Shown: positions 46,601 to 56,791, counted from the stretch's first letter. The stretch: DNA of 64,000 nt from Chitinophagaceae bacterium (GCA_016721385.1 JADKIE010000004.1:186001-250000), one strand, 5' to 3'. Made by a program: numbers and translations. The notes: generated from the letters alone by a model not told the origin.

Positions 46601-48531
46601 TTATTTCCACAAATAAATAAACAATACTGCCAAACCAATTACACCAGCCAAAAAGTAAATACCATATTGTTGTACTTTACCGGATTGCAATCCTTTAATT
46701 TTTTCTGATATTAATTCTGTCGTATTTCCGGTAGCATTTATCATTCCATCAACTATATTCTTATCAAACCAAGCTGCCGGACGACCTATTAAATTGAAAA
46801 TTATTTTTTTTGTAATAAACATATAAACTTCATCAATATAAAATTTATGATATACTGTTTTATAGATCCCATTTAATGAAGCAGCCATTTTATCGGATGT
46901 ATCATTTTGTTTTTTATATAACCACAAAGCCGTGAAAATACCAATCAATCCTAATGCAACAGGTGCAATGGAAAATGTTAAATGAAATTCAGACTCTAAT
47001 ACTTTTCCATCCGAACTAACAAAATGACCGAATGGTATAAAACCGGCAACTGCTGCACCAATTGCTAAAAGTACTAATGGCATCATCATGGCGAAGCCAC
47101 CTTCGCCTTTATGCTCACCTTGAACATGTGCTTCTTTATTCCAGAAAATATTAAAATACAGGCGGAACATGTAAAATGCAGTTAAGCCTGATGTTAATAA
47201 GGCAATAAAGTAAACACCCCGGTTGTTATGATATGCAGCTTGTAAAATTTCTTCTTTACTAAAAAAACCTGCAAAAGGTGGCACACCTGCAATGGCCAAA
47301 CATGCAATTAAAAAAGTAATATGCGTAATGGGTAAATATTTTCTTAAACCACCCATATCTTTCATTTCATTACTATGAACATAGTGTATTACTGCACCTG
47401 CGCCTAAAAATAATAATGCTTTAAACATAGCATGTGTAAATAAATGGAACATAGAGGCCGTGTATCCTAATCCATCTTCGCCACCATATTTTGAAACACC
47501 CAATGCAAACATCATATAACCTATCTGGCTCATGGTAGAGTAGGCTAATACTCTTTTAATATCGGTTTGTGTACATGCAATGATAGCTGCAAACAAAGCA
47601 GATAATGCACCAATATAAGTTACAAGATATAATGCATCTGGAGCAGAAAGTGCAAATACCGGAAATAATCTTGCCACTAAAAATACACCGGCAACCACCA
47701 TGGTAGCCGCATGTATTAATGCCGAAACAGGTGTTGGGCCTTCCATTGCGTCGGGCAACCAAATATGTAATGGAAACATAGCCACTTTGCCTGCACCACC
47801 AATAAACACTAAAACCAAACCCCATGTTAAGGCAGATACACCCAAAAATGAAGCACTAACTATATTTTTTAATTCAGATGATTCAGGCGAAGTTAATGTT
47901 GCAATTAAGGTTTTAAAATCTAAAGTGCCTGCATAAAAGATAAAATTAATATGCCGATTAAAAAACCTAAATCGGCAAACCGAGTTACAATAAAGCTTTT
48001 TTACAAGCGGCTACAGCAGATGGCTTATCGTAATAATAACCAATTAATAAAAAGGATGAAACACCACTAACTCCCAAAAATATACATTTGAAAAATGTTG
48101 GAAGAAATTACCAATCCCAGCATTGAAAATGTAAATAAACCAAGAAATGCATAATAAGTGGGGAAGCGTTCATCGCCTTTCATGTAAGCAAGGCTATAAA
48201 CATGTACCATTAATGAAATAAAGGTTACCACAACCAACATCATAACAGAAATAGGGTCAAGAATTATTCCCATATCTATTGAAAGACCGGGAGAAAACTC
48301 CAACCATTTTACGGATAGCGGTATAAAGCTTTGATAAACGCCATCAACCTTTCCGTATTCAAAGAAATAGCCATAGGCCACATACATTGCTAAAACTGCA
48401 GAGATGAGCAATAGGGTAGTGGCAATAATACCTGATGTGGTTTTAAAGTATTTTCGTCCGAATAAACCCAGCATTAAAAAGCCAACAAATGGCAGCAAGG
48501 GAATGAGTGATATGTAAAATGTGTTTGGCAT
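46601..48531 (-). CDS. nuoL: NADH-quinone oxidoreductase subunit L (frame breaks)
   Basis: This is the largest antiporter-like subunit, about 644 codons, with the lateral helix at its C-terminus. The N-terminal frame runs 48531 to about 48067 (MPNTFYISLIPLLPFVGFLMLGLF, VSLAYMKGDERFPTYYAFLGLFTFSM, LFQMYIF). The middle (about 48070-47850) is broken by one-base losses but still reads ELVGVSSFLLIGYYYDKPSAVAAC. The C-terminal frame from 47845 has GGAGKVAMFPLHIWLPDAMEGPTPVSALIHAATMVVAGVFL (Lys/His channel residues) and IKRVLAYSTMSQIGYMMFALG. Confidence 0.95.
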
Positions 48532-48537
48532 TTATTT

Positions 48538-48849
48538 TTAATACTTTAGTTCTTCTGTACTCTCTACATCAATAGATTGATGGCTTCGGTATAAATTTAT
48601 AATAATAGCAATGGCAACCGCAGCTTCGGCAGCAGCAATTGCTATGATGAAAATGGTAAAAAATAAACCATCCAATTTATGCGGCCACAAATATTTGTTG
48701 AATGCAATAAAATTAAGATTAACACTATTTAAAATAAGCTCTACACTCATTAAAATGGTAATTAAATTTCTTCTTGTAAAAAAGCCATATACACCAATAA
48801 AGAAGAGTGCTGCACTAATAAATAATATATGATTTAATCCGGGTTCCAT
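48538..48849 (-). CDS. nuoK: NADH-quinone oxidoreductase subunit K
   Basis: The intact 103-residue three-helix subunit has LFFIGVYGFFTRRNLITILMSVELILNSVNLNF and IAAAEAAVAIAIIINLYR with the conserved membrane Glu residues. It shares its first base with the last base of nuoJ at 48849 and ends 6 bases before nuoL, the standard nuoJKLMN order. Confidence 0.96.
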   Translation of the reverse strand: MEPGLNHILFISAALFFIGVYGFFTRRNLITILMSVELILNSVNLNFIAFNKYLWPHKLDGLFFTIFIIAIAAAEAAVAIAIIINLYRSHQSIDVESTEELKY

Positions 48850-49367
48850 TAATTCGTTTCGGGTTTAATTCGTAAAGCAATTACAATACAGCCTACTAAA
48901 GCAGCCAGTAATAAAATACTAACTACTTCAAACGGCAAGGCATAACCGCCAACATCCGTGCCTAACATTTGGTTGCCTATATTAACAACGGTTGGCTCAA
49001 CAGCGGTTTGAGAAGTGCCAATAAATTGGTATTGAAATAATTGCACTATTATAAGCGCTAATCCGCAAAATGCCGCCAATGCTGCAAATAATTGTCTTCC
49101 CAGTTTTTGCTGAGGAAGTTTTTCGCCGCTTTGCTGTGTTAAAAAGATAGAGAAGATAATCAGCACAACAATACCGCCAACATAAACTACTATTTGTACC
49201 GCTGCTATAAACTCGTACTGCAGCCAAAAATAAAGACCGGCAATTCCAATTAAAGAAAACAATAAATAAATAGCAGATCTAAATATTTGTCTGCTTGTAA
49301 CCGCCAGCAAGCCACTCACTAAAGTTAGTGCAGCAAGTAAATAAAATATAATTGTTGATCCGTTCAT
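48849..49367 (-). CDS. nuoJ: NADH-quinone oxidoreductase subunit J
   Basis: The intact 172-residue, five-helix membrane subunit has the signature SRQIFRSAIYLLFSLIGIAGLYFWLQYEFIAAVQIVVYVGGIVVLIIF. It is translationally coupled to nuoI upstream (shares base 49367) and nuoK downstream. Confidence 0.95.
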   Translation of the reverse strand: MNGSTIIFYLLAALTLVSGLLAVTSRQIFRSAIYLLFSLIGIAGLYFWLQYEFIAAVQIVVYVGGIVVLIIFSIFLTQQSGEKLPQQKLGRQLFAALAAFCGLALIIVQLFQYQFIGTSQTAVEPTVVNIGNQMLGTDVGGYALPFEVVSILLLAALVGCIVIALRIKPETN

Positions 49368-49841
49368 TATTCTACTCCTTCCATTATTTTAGATCCGGGG
49401 TTATTTAATACTTTAGTTAGTAAACTTCTGTCGTAAACACTATGTTCAAATGTTTGTGCCATTTTTATAGCATCACTTGGGCAAGCTACCACACATAAAT
49501 TGCACATGGTACACAAATCCAAATGATATACTAATTTGTCAATTGCTTTTTTCTTTTTTCCTTCGGGTGTAATATCAAATTTTGTTATCACTTTAATAGT
49601 GCCGTTAGGGCAGGCTAGCTCACATGCTGTGCAACCTGTACAGCGGTGTTCATTTTTTCATCATGCGGCATTACTACTTCGCCTTTAAACCTATCGGCCA
49701 TTACAAGCGTAGCCTGTTATCAGGATACTGCTCTGTAATAATTTCTTTATGATGCGTAAAATAATAGCCTGTACGCTTCATGCCAATCAACAATGATTTT
49801 ACAGCACCGTAAACATCTTTTATATAATCTATTAAAAACAT
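49367..49841 (-). CDS. nuoI: NADH-quinone oxidoreductase subunit I (2x 4Fe-4S; frame breaks)
   Basis: This ferredoxin-like subunit has about 159 codons. ATG at 49839-49841 gives MFLIDYIKDVYGAVKSLLIGMKRTGYYFTHH and ITEQYPDNR. After one lost G (CAGGCTACG), one lost A and a nearby lesion it continues VMADRFKGEVVMPHDE and the first cluster motif CTGCTACELACP. The intact last frame has the second motif LCTMCNLCVVACPSDAIKM. It carries electrons toward NuoB and the quinone. It follows nuoH by about 32 bases. Confidence 0.92.
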
Positions 49842-49873
49842 AATTTTAAATCAGTGTCAACTGTTTTCTTATT

Positions 49874-50995
49874 CTAAAAATGCCAACCCAATATTGCCAT
49901 AGCTGTTGCTAATAAAATATTAAACATGCTAATAGGCAATAAATATTTCCACTCTAAATTTAATAATTGATCAATTCGTAATCTGGGAAAAGTCCATCTA
50001 AACCACATAATAACAAAAATTAAAAAGAAGGTTTTCCCAAAAAACCAAATACTGGAAGGAATATAATCCATAACATGATTAAAGCTATTCCAATTGCCAA
50101 TATGAAAAGGCATCCAGCCACCTAAAAATATTGTTGCGCCAATGGCACAAACAATAAATACATTTATATATTCTGCCAAAAAAAACAAAGCGAATTTCAT
50201 ACCACTGTACTCTGTATGAAATCCTGCGGTTAATTCACTTTCGGCTTCGGCTAAATCAAAAGGAGCCCTGTTTGTTTCGGCAGTTACTGCAATAATAAAA
50301 ATTACAAAAGCAATTATTACAGGGATATGGCCTTTAAAAATCCACCAGCCATTTTGCTGCGAATTGATGATATCGGTTAAATTTAAACTTCCTGTTAATA
50401 TTACAATGGTAAGTACCGAAAGCCCTGCAGATAATTCGTAGCTTACAATTTGTGCACCACTACGCATAGCGCCCATTAACGAATATTTATTATTACTTGC
50501 CCAACCTGCCATTAAAATACCAATAACAGAAAGAGATGAAATGGCAGATACATACAGTACACCAATATTCATATCCCAAATAACAAAATCTTTTGCAAAA
50601 ACAATGGGCGCCATTAATAACATGGCTACAATCATGGCAATGAAAGGAGCAAGGTTAAATAAAAATTTATCGGCTCCGCCGGGAGTCATTCCTTCTTTAA
50701 CCAAAAGTTTTACAGTATCTGCCAGCGATTGCAACAACCCTTTTGGCCCAACACGATTTGGTCCAAGGCGTATTTGAATCCATGCAGCAACACGGCGTTC
50801 CATTAATACCAACACCAAGCCCAATGCTGCAAACAAACCAATAACACCAACGCCTACAATTACCATTTCGGCAACCAAAGCCCAAGTTGGGTTAAATGTT
50901 TGATGCAACCATTGATCAACATCGCCAGCTATTTTAGACAAACTAAAATTCCACACAGTTTTTATTTTTTTTTTATCAGCACATTGCCATTTCAT
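49874..50995 (-). CDS. nuoH: NADH-quinone oxidoreductase subunit H
   Basis: The intact 373-residue membrane subunit forms the quinone entry with NuoB/D. It has VLVLMERRVAAWIQIRLGPNRVGPKGLLQSLAD, KLLVKEGMTPGGADKFLF, ETNRAPFDLAEAESELTAGFHTEYSGMKFALFFLAEY and WFRWTFPRLRIDQLL, all hallmark NuoH. It starts only about 100 bases after nuoD, where nuoE, nuoF and nuoG would normally lie. Confidence 0.95.
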   Translation of the reverse strand: MKWQCADKKKIKTVWNFSLSKIAGDVDQWLHQTFNPTWALVAEMVIVGVGVIGLFAALGLVLVLMERRVAAWIQIRLGPNRVGPKGLLQSLADTVKLLVKEGMTPGGADKFLFNLAPFIAMIVAMLLMAPIVFAKDFVIWDMNIGVLYVSAISSLSVIGILMAGWASNNKYSLMGAMRSGAQIVSYELSAGLSVLTIVILTGSLNLTDIINSQQNGWWIFKGHIPVIIAFVIFIIAVTAETNRAPFDLAEAESELTAGFHTEYSGMKFALFFLAEYINVFIVCAIGATIFLGGWMPFHIGNWNSFNHVMDYIPSSIWFFGKTFFLIFVIMWFRWTFPRLRIDQLLNLEWKYLLPISMFNILLATAMAILGWHF

Positions 50996-51094
50996 TGGTA
51001 ACAGCTGTTTGTTAATTTTATTCTTTTGGTAAAAGCATGAAATTAATCACTCTCTTATAATATTTCTTTATTCAACTCTTATTATGTTTTGTAC

Positions 51095-52210
51095 CTATCT
51101 GTCAATATCCGGTATTACCAAATCCAGTGTTCCCATCATGGCTACCAAATCTCCCAATTTACTGCCTCTTGCCATATGATCTAAAGCAGAAAGATTTGAA
51201 AACCCCGGAGAACGGAATTTAATACGATAGGGTGTTGTGCCGCCTTCGCTAACAATGTACACACCCAATTCGCCTCTGGCGGTTTCTACTCTTTGGTAAA
51301 ATTCTCCCTTTGGTAATTTTAAAACAGCTTTTGTTTTTGCCTGATAATCGCCTTCGGGAATATTATCAATTAACTGCTCAATAATTTTTACCGATTCATT
51401 CATTTCTCTTATCCGTACCATATATCTTGCAAAAGAATCGCAACCTGTTTCTAAAACTTCATTAAAATCAAGCTTGTCATATATTTCGTAAGGGTACATT
51501 TTTCTTACATCGCAACTTACACCACTTCCTCTTGCAGCAGGGCCTGTAACGCCGTATGAAATTGCATCTTCGGCACTTAAAATACCAACACCTTTCATTC
51601 TGTTTTGAAAAATAATATTGCCTGTTACCATTTCATTATACTCATCAATTTTTGACTTGTATAATTGAATAAAATGCTTAACTCTTTTCTGAAAATCCGG
51701 ATGAATATCTTGCATTAAGCCGCCGGGTACAATATAGTTCATGGTTAATCTTGCTCCGCAAGTTTCTTCCATAATATCGTTAATGCTTTCTCTTTCTCTA
51801 AAAGCATGAAAGAAAGGAGTGAAGGCACCTAAATCCATTGCCATAGCGCCCCACCAAAGTTCATGCGATGCAATTCTGGTCAACTCGTCTACCAAAACTC
51901 TGATTACTTTTGCTCTTTCGGGCACTTCAATTTGCATGGCTTTTTCAACAACCAAAGCACAGGCATTATTATTTATGTGAGAGGATAAATAATCCATACG
52001 GCTGGTTACATAACTAAACTGCCTGTAGGTTAAGCTTTCGCACATTTTTTCGATAGAACGATGAATATAACCCAAATGTGGTTCAACCTTTTTAATGGTT
52101 TCGCCATTTAATGTAAGTATAAGGTGCAATACACCATGTGTTGCAGGATGTTGTGGGCCTACATTAATTTGCAAATCGCCTTCGGTTGTTATTCCTAATT
52201 CTTCTACCAT
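51095..52210 (-). CDS. nuoD: NADH-quinone oxidoreductase subunit D
   Basis: The intact 371-residue 49-kDa subunit has LQINVGPQHPATHGVLHL (quinone-site His), EPHLGYIHRSIEKMCE, YVTSRMDYLSSHINN, ELWWGAMAMDLGAFTPFFHAFRERE and RIKFRSPGFSNLSALDHMARGSKLGDLVAMMGTLDLVIPDIDR. It is separate from nuoC (not a CD fusion). Confidence 0.96.
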   Translation of the reverse strand: MVEELGITTEGDLQINVGPQHPATHGVLHLILTLNGETIKKVEPHLGYIHRSIEKMCESLTYRQFSYVTSRMDYLSSHINNNACALVVEKAMQIEVPERAKVIRVLVDELTRIASHELWWGAMAMDLGAFTPFFHAFRERESINDIMEETCGARLTMNYIVPGGLMQDIHPDFQKRVKHFIQLYKSKIDEYNEMVTGNIIFQNRMKGVGILSAEDAISYGVTGPAARGSGVSCDVRKMYPYEIYDKLDFNEVLETGCDSFARYMVRIREMNESVKIIEQLIDNIPEGDYQAKTKAVLKLPKGEFYQRVETARGELGVYIVSEGGTTPYRIKFRSPGFSNLSALDHMARGSKLGDLVAMMGTLDLVIPDIDR

Positions 52211-52211
52211 T

Positions 52212-52670
52212 TTAAAGTCTTATCATATTAATGGGGTCTTCAAAATCTTTTCTTAACGGATTTTTCCCTTCCCATCCATCCGGTAAAATCATTAATCTTA
52301 AATCGGGATGGTTTAAAAAATTTACCCCAAACATTTCATACACTTCTCTTTCGTGAGACTCGGCTGTTTTCCAAATAGTACTTACCGTTTCTATTTCGGG
52401 TTTGGCTGCATCTAATTTCACTTTTACAACAATAGTGTGCCTGTATTTTGTTGAGTCAAGATGATACACCATTGTTAAATGCGTTTTCCAATCTACACAT
52501 GTAAGGCAAGAAAGAAAATCAAAATATAATGCATCCTCATTTCTAAGTTGTTTTGCTAAAGGCAACCATTCGGTTGGCTCAATATTTAATGTAAGCCATT
52601 GTGTGCCTTCTGCAAAAACAACTGTTGGAAATAATGCTGTAATCTTTATTTTTAATTCTTCTATTTGCAT
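52212..52670 (-). CDS. nuoC: NADH-quinone oxidoreductase subunit C
   Basis: The intact 152-residue 30-kDa-type subunit has LRNEDALYFDFLSCLTCVDW, YHLDSTKYRHTIVVKVKL, WKTAESHEREVYEMFGVNFLNHPDLRLMILPDGWEGKNPLRKDF. The ExEREVYEMFGV-xFxNHPDLR motif is decisive. It ends one base before nuoD and begins 5 bases after nuoB. Confidence 0.96.
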   Translation of the reverse strand: MQIEELKIKITALFPTVVFAEGTQWLTLNIEPTEWLPLAKQLRNEDALYFDFLSCLTCVDWKTHLTMVYHLDSTKYRHTIVVKVKLDAAKPEIETVSTIWKTAESHEREVYEMFGVNFLNHPDLRLMILPDGWEGKNPLRKDFEDPINMIRL

Positions 52671-52675
52671 AAGTT

Positions 52676-53207
52676 TTATTTACCCGTTTTAATTTGCTCC
52701 CGGGTTAAACCGCTTTTAATTTTTGTTGTAAACTTATTAATGCATGCAAAAGCGCCTCTGGCCTTGGTGGGCAACCGCAACATAAACATCTACCGGTATT
52801 ACATGATCTGCACCTTTAACTACCGAGTAAGTGTTGTAAAAAAACGGACCACCACTTATTGCACAAGCACCCATTGCAATTACATACTTTGGGTCGCCCA
52901 TTTGGTCGTACAGCCTTTTTAAAACCGGTGCCATTTTATTTACAATTGTACCTGCAATAATTATAACATCTGCCTGTCGGGGAGAGGCTCTTGCCACCTC
53001 AAATCCAAAACGAGAGAAATCGTATTTGGCGCCGGCAACGGCCATATACTCAATACCACAGCAACTTGTAGCAAATGTTAGCGGCCACAACGAATTTGAC
53101 CTTGCCCAGTTAATAACATCATCTAATTTACTAAGAACAATACCTCCGCCGGGCAATTCATGCACCTGGCCGGGAAAGTCACTCTTAATAATTTGTTCTT
53201 TACTCAT
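52676..53207 (-). CDS. nuoB: NADH-quinone oxidoreductase subunit B (frame breaks at C-terminus)
   Basis: This is the N2 iron-sulfur subunit, about 178 codons. It has SLWPLTFATSCCGIEYMAVA (paired Cys), FGFEVARASPRQADVIIIAGTIVNKMAPVLKRLYDQM, KYVIAMGACAISGGPFF (Cys) and HVIPVDVYVA. At 52781 one G is missing: repair gives the last Cys motif GCPPRPEALLHALISLQQK, and one more A gives IKSGLTREQIKTGK with TAA at 52676-52678. Without the repair the fourth cluster ligand would be lost. Confidence 0.95.
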
Positions 53208-53247
53208 TTATATTAAATATTCAATACTCAAAAACGTTAAATCCATT

Positions 53248-53586
53248 TTAAAGCACCTTTTTTATGTGCATACAAAAATCAACAAATAAAATAAAAAAGA
53301 AAACAACAATTTCCCCAAAAGCCATCCATCCAACTTTTTTTGCCACAACTGCCCATGGGTATAAAAAAACTAACTCAACATCAAAAATCAGGAATATTAA
53401 GGCAAATAAATAATAGCCAACGTTTAATTGAACCCATGTTTTTCCGGTAGTTACTATACCGCATTCGTAAGGTTCTTCTTTTGCTTTATTGGTAGTTGTT
53501 TTAGTAACAACTTTTGCAATTAAAATAGCAAAAATTGAAAATGCCAAAGCCGCCAATATTAAAATAATCATGGAAGATGCACCCAT
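53248..53586 (-). CDS. nuoA: NADH-quinone oxidoreductase subunit A
   Basis: The intact 112-residue three-helix subunit is first in the operon. It has KAKEEPYECGIV-like (TNKAKEEPYECGIVTTG), VGYYLFALIFLIFDVELVFLYPWAVV and a C-terminal helix. Family length and motifs match. Confidence 0.95.
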   Translation of the reverse strand: MGASSMIILILAALAFSIFAILIAKVVTKTTTNKAKEEPYECGIVTTGKTWVQLNVGYYLFALIFLIFDVELVFLYPWAVVAKKVGWMAFGEIVVFFFILFVDFCMHIKKVL

Positions 53587-53798
53587 AATTCAGTTAGTTT
53601 TTTAAGATGCATAAAGGTAACGGTAAAATTGCTTATAAAAATTTGATACCTGCTGTTTTTGCTTAATGTGATGAAAATCATAAGTGTAAAAGACAAAAGT
53701 CATATTTGAAATATCACAATAATTTTTATAAAAAGTAAATTAAAATGAATAACTTACAAGGAGCTTATTCCGGAGTATTTTTAAGTAAAACACTAATC

Positions 53799-54227
53799 AT
53801 GAAAAATGTATTGCATATACTAAGCCGTAAAGGAAGTAATGTAATTACAGTTGCACCCCATGTTATTGTATTAGATGCCCTGAAGCAAATGGCAGAAAAA
53901 AACATTGGATCAATTGTAGTAATGGAGAATGATAAATACATTGGCCTTTTAACCGAAAGAGACTATGCCCGTAAAATTGTATTAAAAGGAAAATCATCTA
54001 CCACTACCTTGGTTAGCGAAATAATGACAACAGGCTTACCTCGTATAACACCGGATAATTCGGTAGATACCTGCATGCAAATAATGAGTGAAAATAATGT
54101 TCGTTATTTACCTGTTTTTGAAAACGATATACTTTGTGGTATTATATCTATTAATGATGTTATAAAAGAAACGATTCTTACTCAAAAAGAAACGATTGAG
54201 CATTTACAAAGCTATATTCATTCATAA
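53799..54227 (+). CDS. Two-CBS-domain protein
   Basis: This protein of 142 residues has two CBS repeats (about 10-65: VLDALKQMAEKNIGSIVVMENDKYIGLLTERDYARKI; 75-130: PRITPDNSVDTCMQIMSENNVRYLPVFENDILCGIISINDVIKE). Such stand-alone CBS pairs bind adenosyl nucleotides and regulate partners that are not identifiable here. The frame is open to an ATG at 53745, but the ATG at 53799 starts right before the family-typical MKNVLHIL, so I prefer it. It is divergent from nuoA. Confidence 0.85.
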   Translation: MKNVLHILSRKGSNVITVAPHVIVLDALKQMAEKNIGSIVVMENDKYIGLLTERDYARKIVLKGKSSTTTLVSEIMTTGLPRITPDNSVDTCMQIMSENNVRYLPVFENDILCGIISINDVIKETILTQKETIEHLQSYIHS

Positions 54228-54285
54228 ACCCTGCCGGTTGTTCCTATTTAAATAAGCAGCATTTTTGGTTACCTTCGTAGCATTA

Positions 54286-56103
54286 ATGAAACATCTTGCA
54301 GCATTAAACAAATACTTTTGGAAATATAAATGGCATTTTGGCCTTGGTATTTTGTTTGTAGTACTTACCAACTATTTTAGAATTTTAGCTCCACAACTTA
54401 CCGGTTTTATTGTAAACGACGTAGTGGCATCCATTAAAGGTACCAATGCAGCGCATACACAGGAAAAAAACTACGATTATTTAGTACAGCTACTCATTAC
54501 TTGGTACAATCAATCGGCCACAAATAAGGTATTGCTTACAGGTATTACACTTTTGATATTAGCAATTATAAGCGGTTTTTTATGTTTTTAATGCGCCAAA
54601 CCATTATAGTAATGAGCAGGCATATTGAGTACGATCAAAAAAATGAAATTTGTAAACATTATCAAAACCTTGATACAGCTTTTTACAAAACACACTCTAC
54701 CGGCGATTTAATGAACCGTATCAGCGAAGATGTAAGCAGGGTACGAATGTACACCGGCCCGGCATTAATGTATTTTATAAACTTAGCAGCCGTTATTGGG
54801 TTTAATGTGTTTTTTATGCTTAAAGCAAGCCCTAAATTAACTATTGTGGCTCTAAGCCCTTTGCCCGTTTTAGCAATTACTATTTACCTGGTAAATAGTA
54901 TAATTAATAAAAAAGCGAACGCATACAATCTTTACTAAGCAGTTTAACTACAAATGCTCAGGAGTCGTACGCCGGTATACGGGTAATAAAATCGTTTGTA
55001 CAGGAAAAAGCAATGCTTAGCTTTTTAAAACCAACAGCGAAGCCTATAAAAATAATGCATTGAGTTTGGCTAAAACCGAGGCTATTTATTTTCCCAGTAT
55101 GGCGCTTATGATTGGGCTAAGTACATTAATTACTATTATGGTGGGCAGTTTAGATGTAGTAAATAATGCAGATGGTGCAAGTGTTGGTAAAATAGCCGAG
55201 TTTGTATTGTACATTCAAATGCTAACTTTTCCGGTAAGTGCTATTGGATGGACGGCTAGTATGACGCAAAGAGCTGCCGTATCGCAAAAAAGGGTAAACG
55301 ATTTTTTAGAAATTGAACCTTCTAACCCAAATACATTGGTTAACAAGGCAGTTGTTTTACAAGGCAATATTTTGTTTGAACATGTTGATTTTACCTATCC
55401 ACACACTGGTATTAAGGCCATTAAAGATTTTTCCTTACAAATTAACAAAGGAGATAAAATTGCCATAGTTGGCAAAACAGGCTCGGGCAAATCAACCATT
55501 GCACAACTGCTGTTAAATATGTATCAGGCCCAAAAAGGTATTATTTGTTATGATGGAATACCATTAGATAAAATTAATACCAATGATATACGAACACAAA
55601 TAAGCTATGTACCACAAGATGTTTTTTTGTTTAGCGAAACAGTAGAGAATAACATAAAATTTGGGATAGAAAACGCAACCTTGGATGACGTAAAAAGAGC
55701 TGCTGCACAGGCAAGTGTACATACTGAGATAGAAAAATTTGAAAAAGGCTACCATACACTAATTGGCGAAAGAGGCGTAACCCTAAGCGGTGGGCAAAAA
55801 CAACGTATTTCTATTGCCAGAGCGCTTATTAAAAAGCCTCAAATTGTAATTTTCGACGATTGCCTTAGTGCCGTAGATGCTAAAACAGAAAAAGAAGTGA
55901 TTGGCAATTTGTATAGCTATTTACTAGATAAAACAGCTATAATTATAACACACCGTATTTTTTCGCTATTTGAATTTGATAAAATAGTAGTTTTAGAAGA
56001 AGGAAGAATTGCAGAAGAAGGTAAGCATGATGACTTAATGGCTAAAAAAGGTATTTATGCCGATATGTATAACAGACAGCAACTACATACCACCGAAAAT
56101 TAG
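54286..56103 (+). CDS. ABC exporter, fused permease and ATPase (MsbA-like; frameshifted)
   Basis: This half-transporter of about 608 codons has an N-terminal membrane domain of six helices in pieces (54286-54585, then SRHIEYDQKNEICKHYQNLDTAFYKTHSTGDLMNRISEDVSRVRMY, then 55060 onward). The ATPase domain follows: Walker A IVGKTGSGKSTIAQLLL, Q-loop YVPQDVFLFSETV, signature LSGGQKQRISIARALI, Walker B QIVIFDDCLSAVD and H-loop IIITHRI. One-base losses occur near 54585, 54915 and about 55025. The exporter type suggests lipid, peptide or drug efflux; nothing nearby narrows it. Confidence 0.9.
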
Positions 56104-56126
56104 AAACTAAAAAAGGGCAGAATATT

Positions 56127-56155
56127 TTGTGATTTAAAAAACAACTATATCTTTG
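56127..56155 (+). promoter_or_regulatory. Bacteroidota-type promoter of the structured RNA
   Basis: A minus-33 TTG (56127-56129) and minus-7 TAtcTTTG (56148-56155) are spaced by 18 bases. The predicted start, about 5-6 bases on, coincides with CCCAAAAGGG, the first hairpin-capable segment of the RNA. Confidence 0.7.
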
Positions 56156-56160
56156 CCACT

Positions 56161-56300
56161 CCCAAAAGGGTTTACCAATGTGATTTTTAAAACATGGTAT
56201 GTTTTGAAAATCCTACAGTGGTAAATGCCGATTGGATAGCTGTTTAGAACAATCAAGTGCAACGCAGATTGGTCTATTACAGATATCACATCGGCAAGAT
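56161..56300 (+). ncRNA. Two-hairpin structured RNA (small RNA or leader of the DUF3276 gene)
   Basis: Directly downstream of the promoter lie a CCC-AAAA-GGG mini-hairpin (56161-56170) and two long imperfect hairpins. Hairpin 1 (56171-56225) pairs TTTACCA/TGGTAAA, TGT/ACA, ATTTT/AAAAT and AAAACAT/ATGTTTT around a GGT loop, about 22 pairs. Hairpin 2 (56226-56296) pairs TGCCGAT/ATCGGCA, GATA/TATC, CTGT/ACAG, TAGA/TCTA, CAATC/GATTG and TGC/GCA, about 27 pairs. No reading frame crosses it. There is no U-run terminator before the GTG of the next gene, so it may be a 5' leader. I do not recognise it as a named family. Confidence 0.65.
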
Positions 56301-56325
56301 CGTTAATACTTAAAAAAACATAAAA

Positions 56326-56766
56326 GTGGCGTACGAAAACAACGACAAAAAAATGGAAAGCGTTTACAGCAAACGCATTAAAGCAGGGAAACGCAGAACT
56401 TACTTTTTTGATGTAAGAGAAACCCGTGGCAATGATTACTATTTAACTATTACCGAAAGCCGTAAACGCTTTGACTCTGATGGGTACGATCGCCACAAAA
56501 TTTTTTTATACAAAGAAGATTTTAACAAGTTTGTAAAAGGATTAAGTGAGGCTGTTGATTATGTTAAAACAGAATTAATGCCCGATTTTGATTTTGATGC
56601 ATTTAACCACGATACACCATACGAAGGTGAAGAAGGAATTGCACCTGTTGCCGAAGCTGCAACCTCTGCCGAGGTTGAAATTAAAGCTGAGGAAGCACCT
56701 GCACAACCCCAAACCCCATCTGCACCTGCAGATAATGGCAGCACCGAAGAAGTGGATAAATGGTAA
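56326..56766 (+). CDS. PUR-domain (DUF3276) nucleic-acid-binding protein
   Basis: This intact protein of 146 residues from a GTG start has an N-terminal PUR-type repeat: ESVYSKRIKAGKRRTYFFDVRETRGNDYYLTITESRKRF and HKIFLYKEDFNKFVKGLSEAVDYVKTEL. That is the DUF3276 family related to Pur-alpha, which binds single-stranded DNA or RNA. The C-terminal third is Ala/Glu/Pro-rich and probably disordered. It is preceded by a strongly structured RNA that it may bind (inference). A bidirectional terminator follows. Confidence 0.88.
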   Translation: MAYENNDKKMESVYSKRIKAGKRRTYFFDVRETRGNDYYLTITESRKRFDSDGYDRHKIFLYKEDFNKFVKGLSEAVDYVKTELMPDFDFDAFNHDTPYEGEEGIAPVAEAATSAEVEIKAEEAPAQPQTPSAPADNGSTEEVDKW

Positions 56767-56791
56767 ACTTTTTTACCCAAACCAACTGTAT

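Noticed and set aside
56161..56300. Assignment of the structured RNA as 6S RNA
   Set aside because: It forms two separate hairpins; 6S is one long hairpin with a large central bubble. A named family could not be confirmed without a covariance search.
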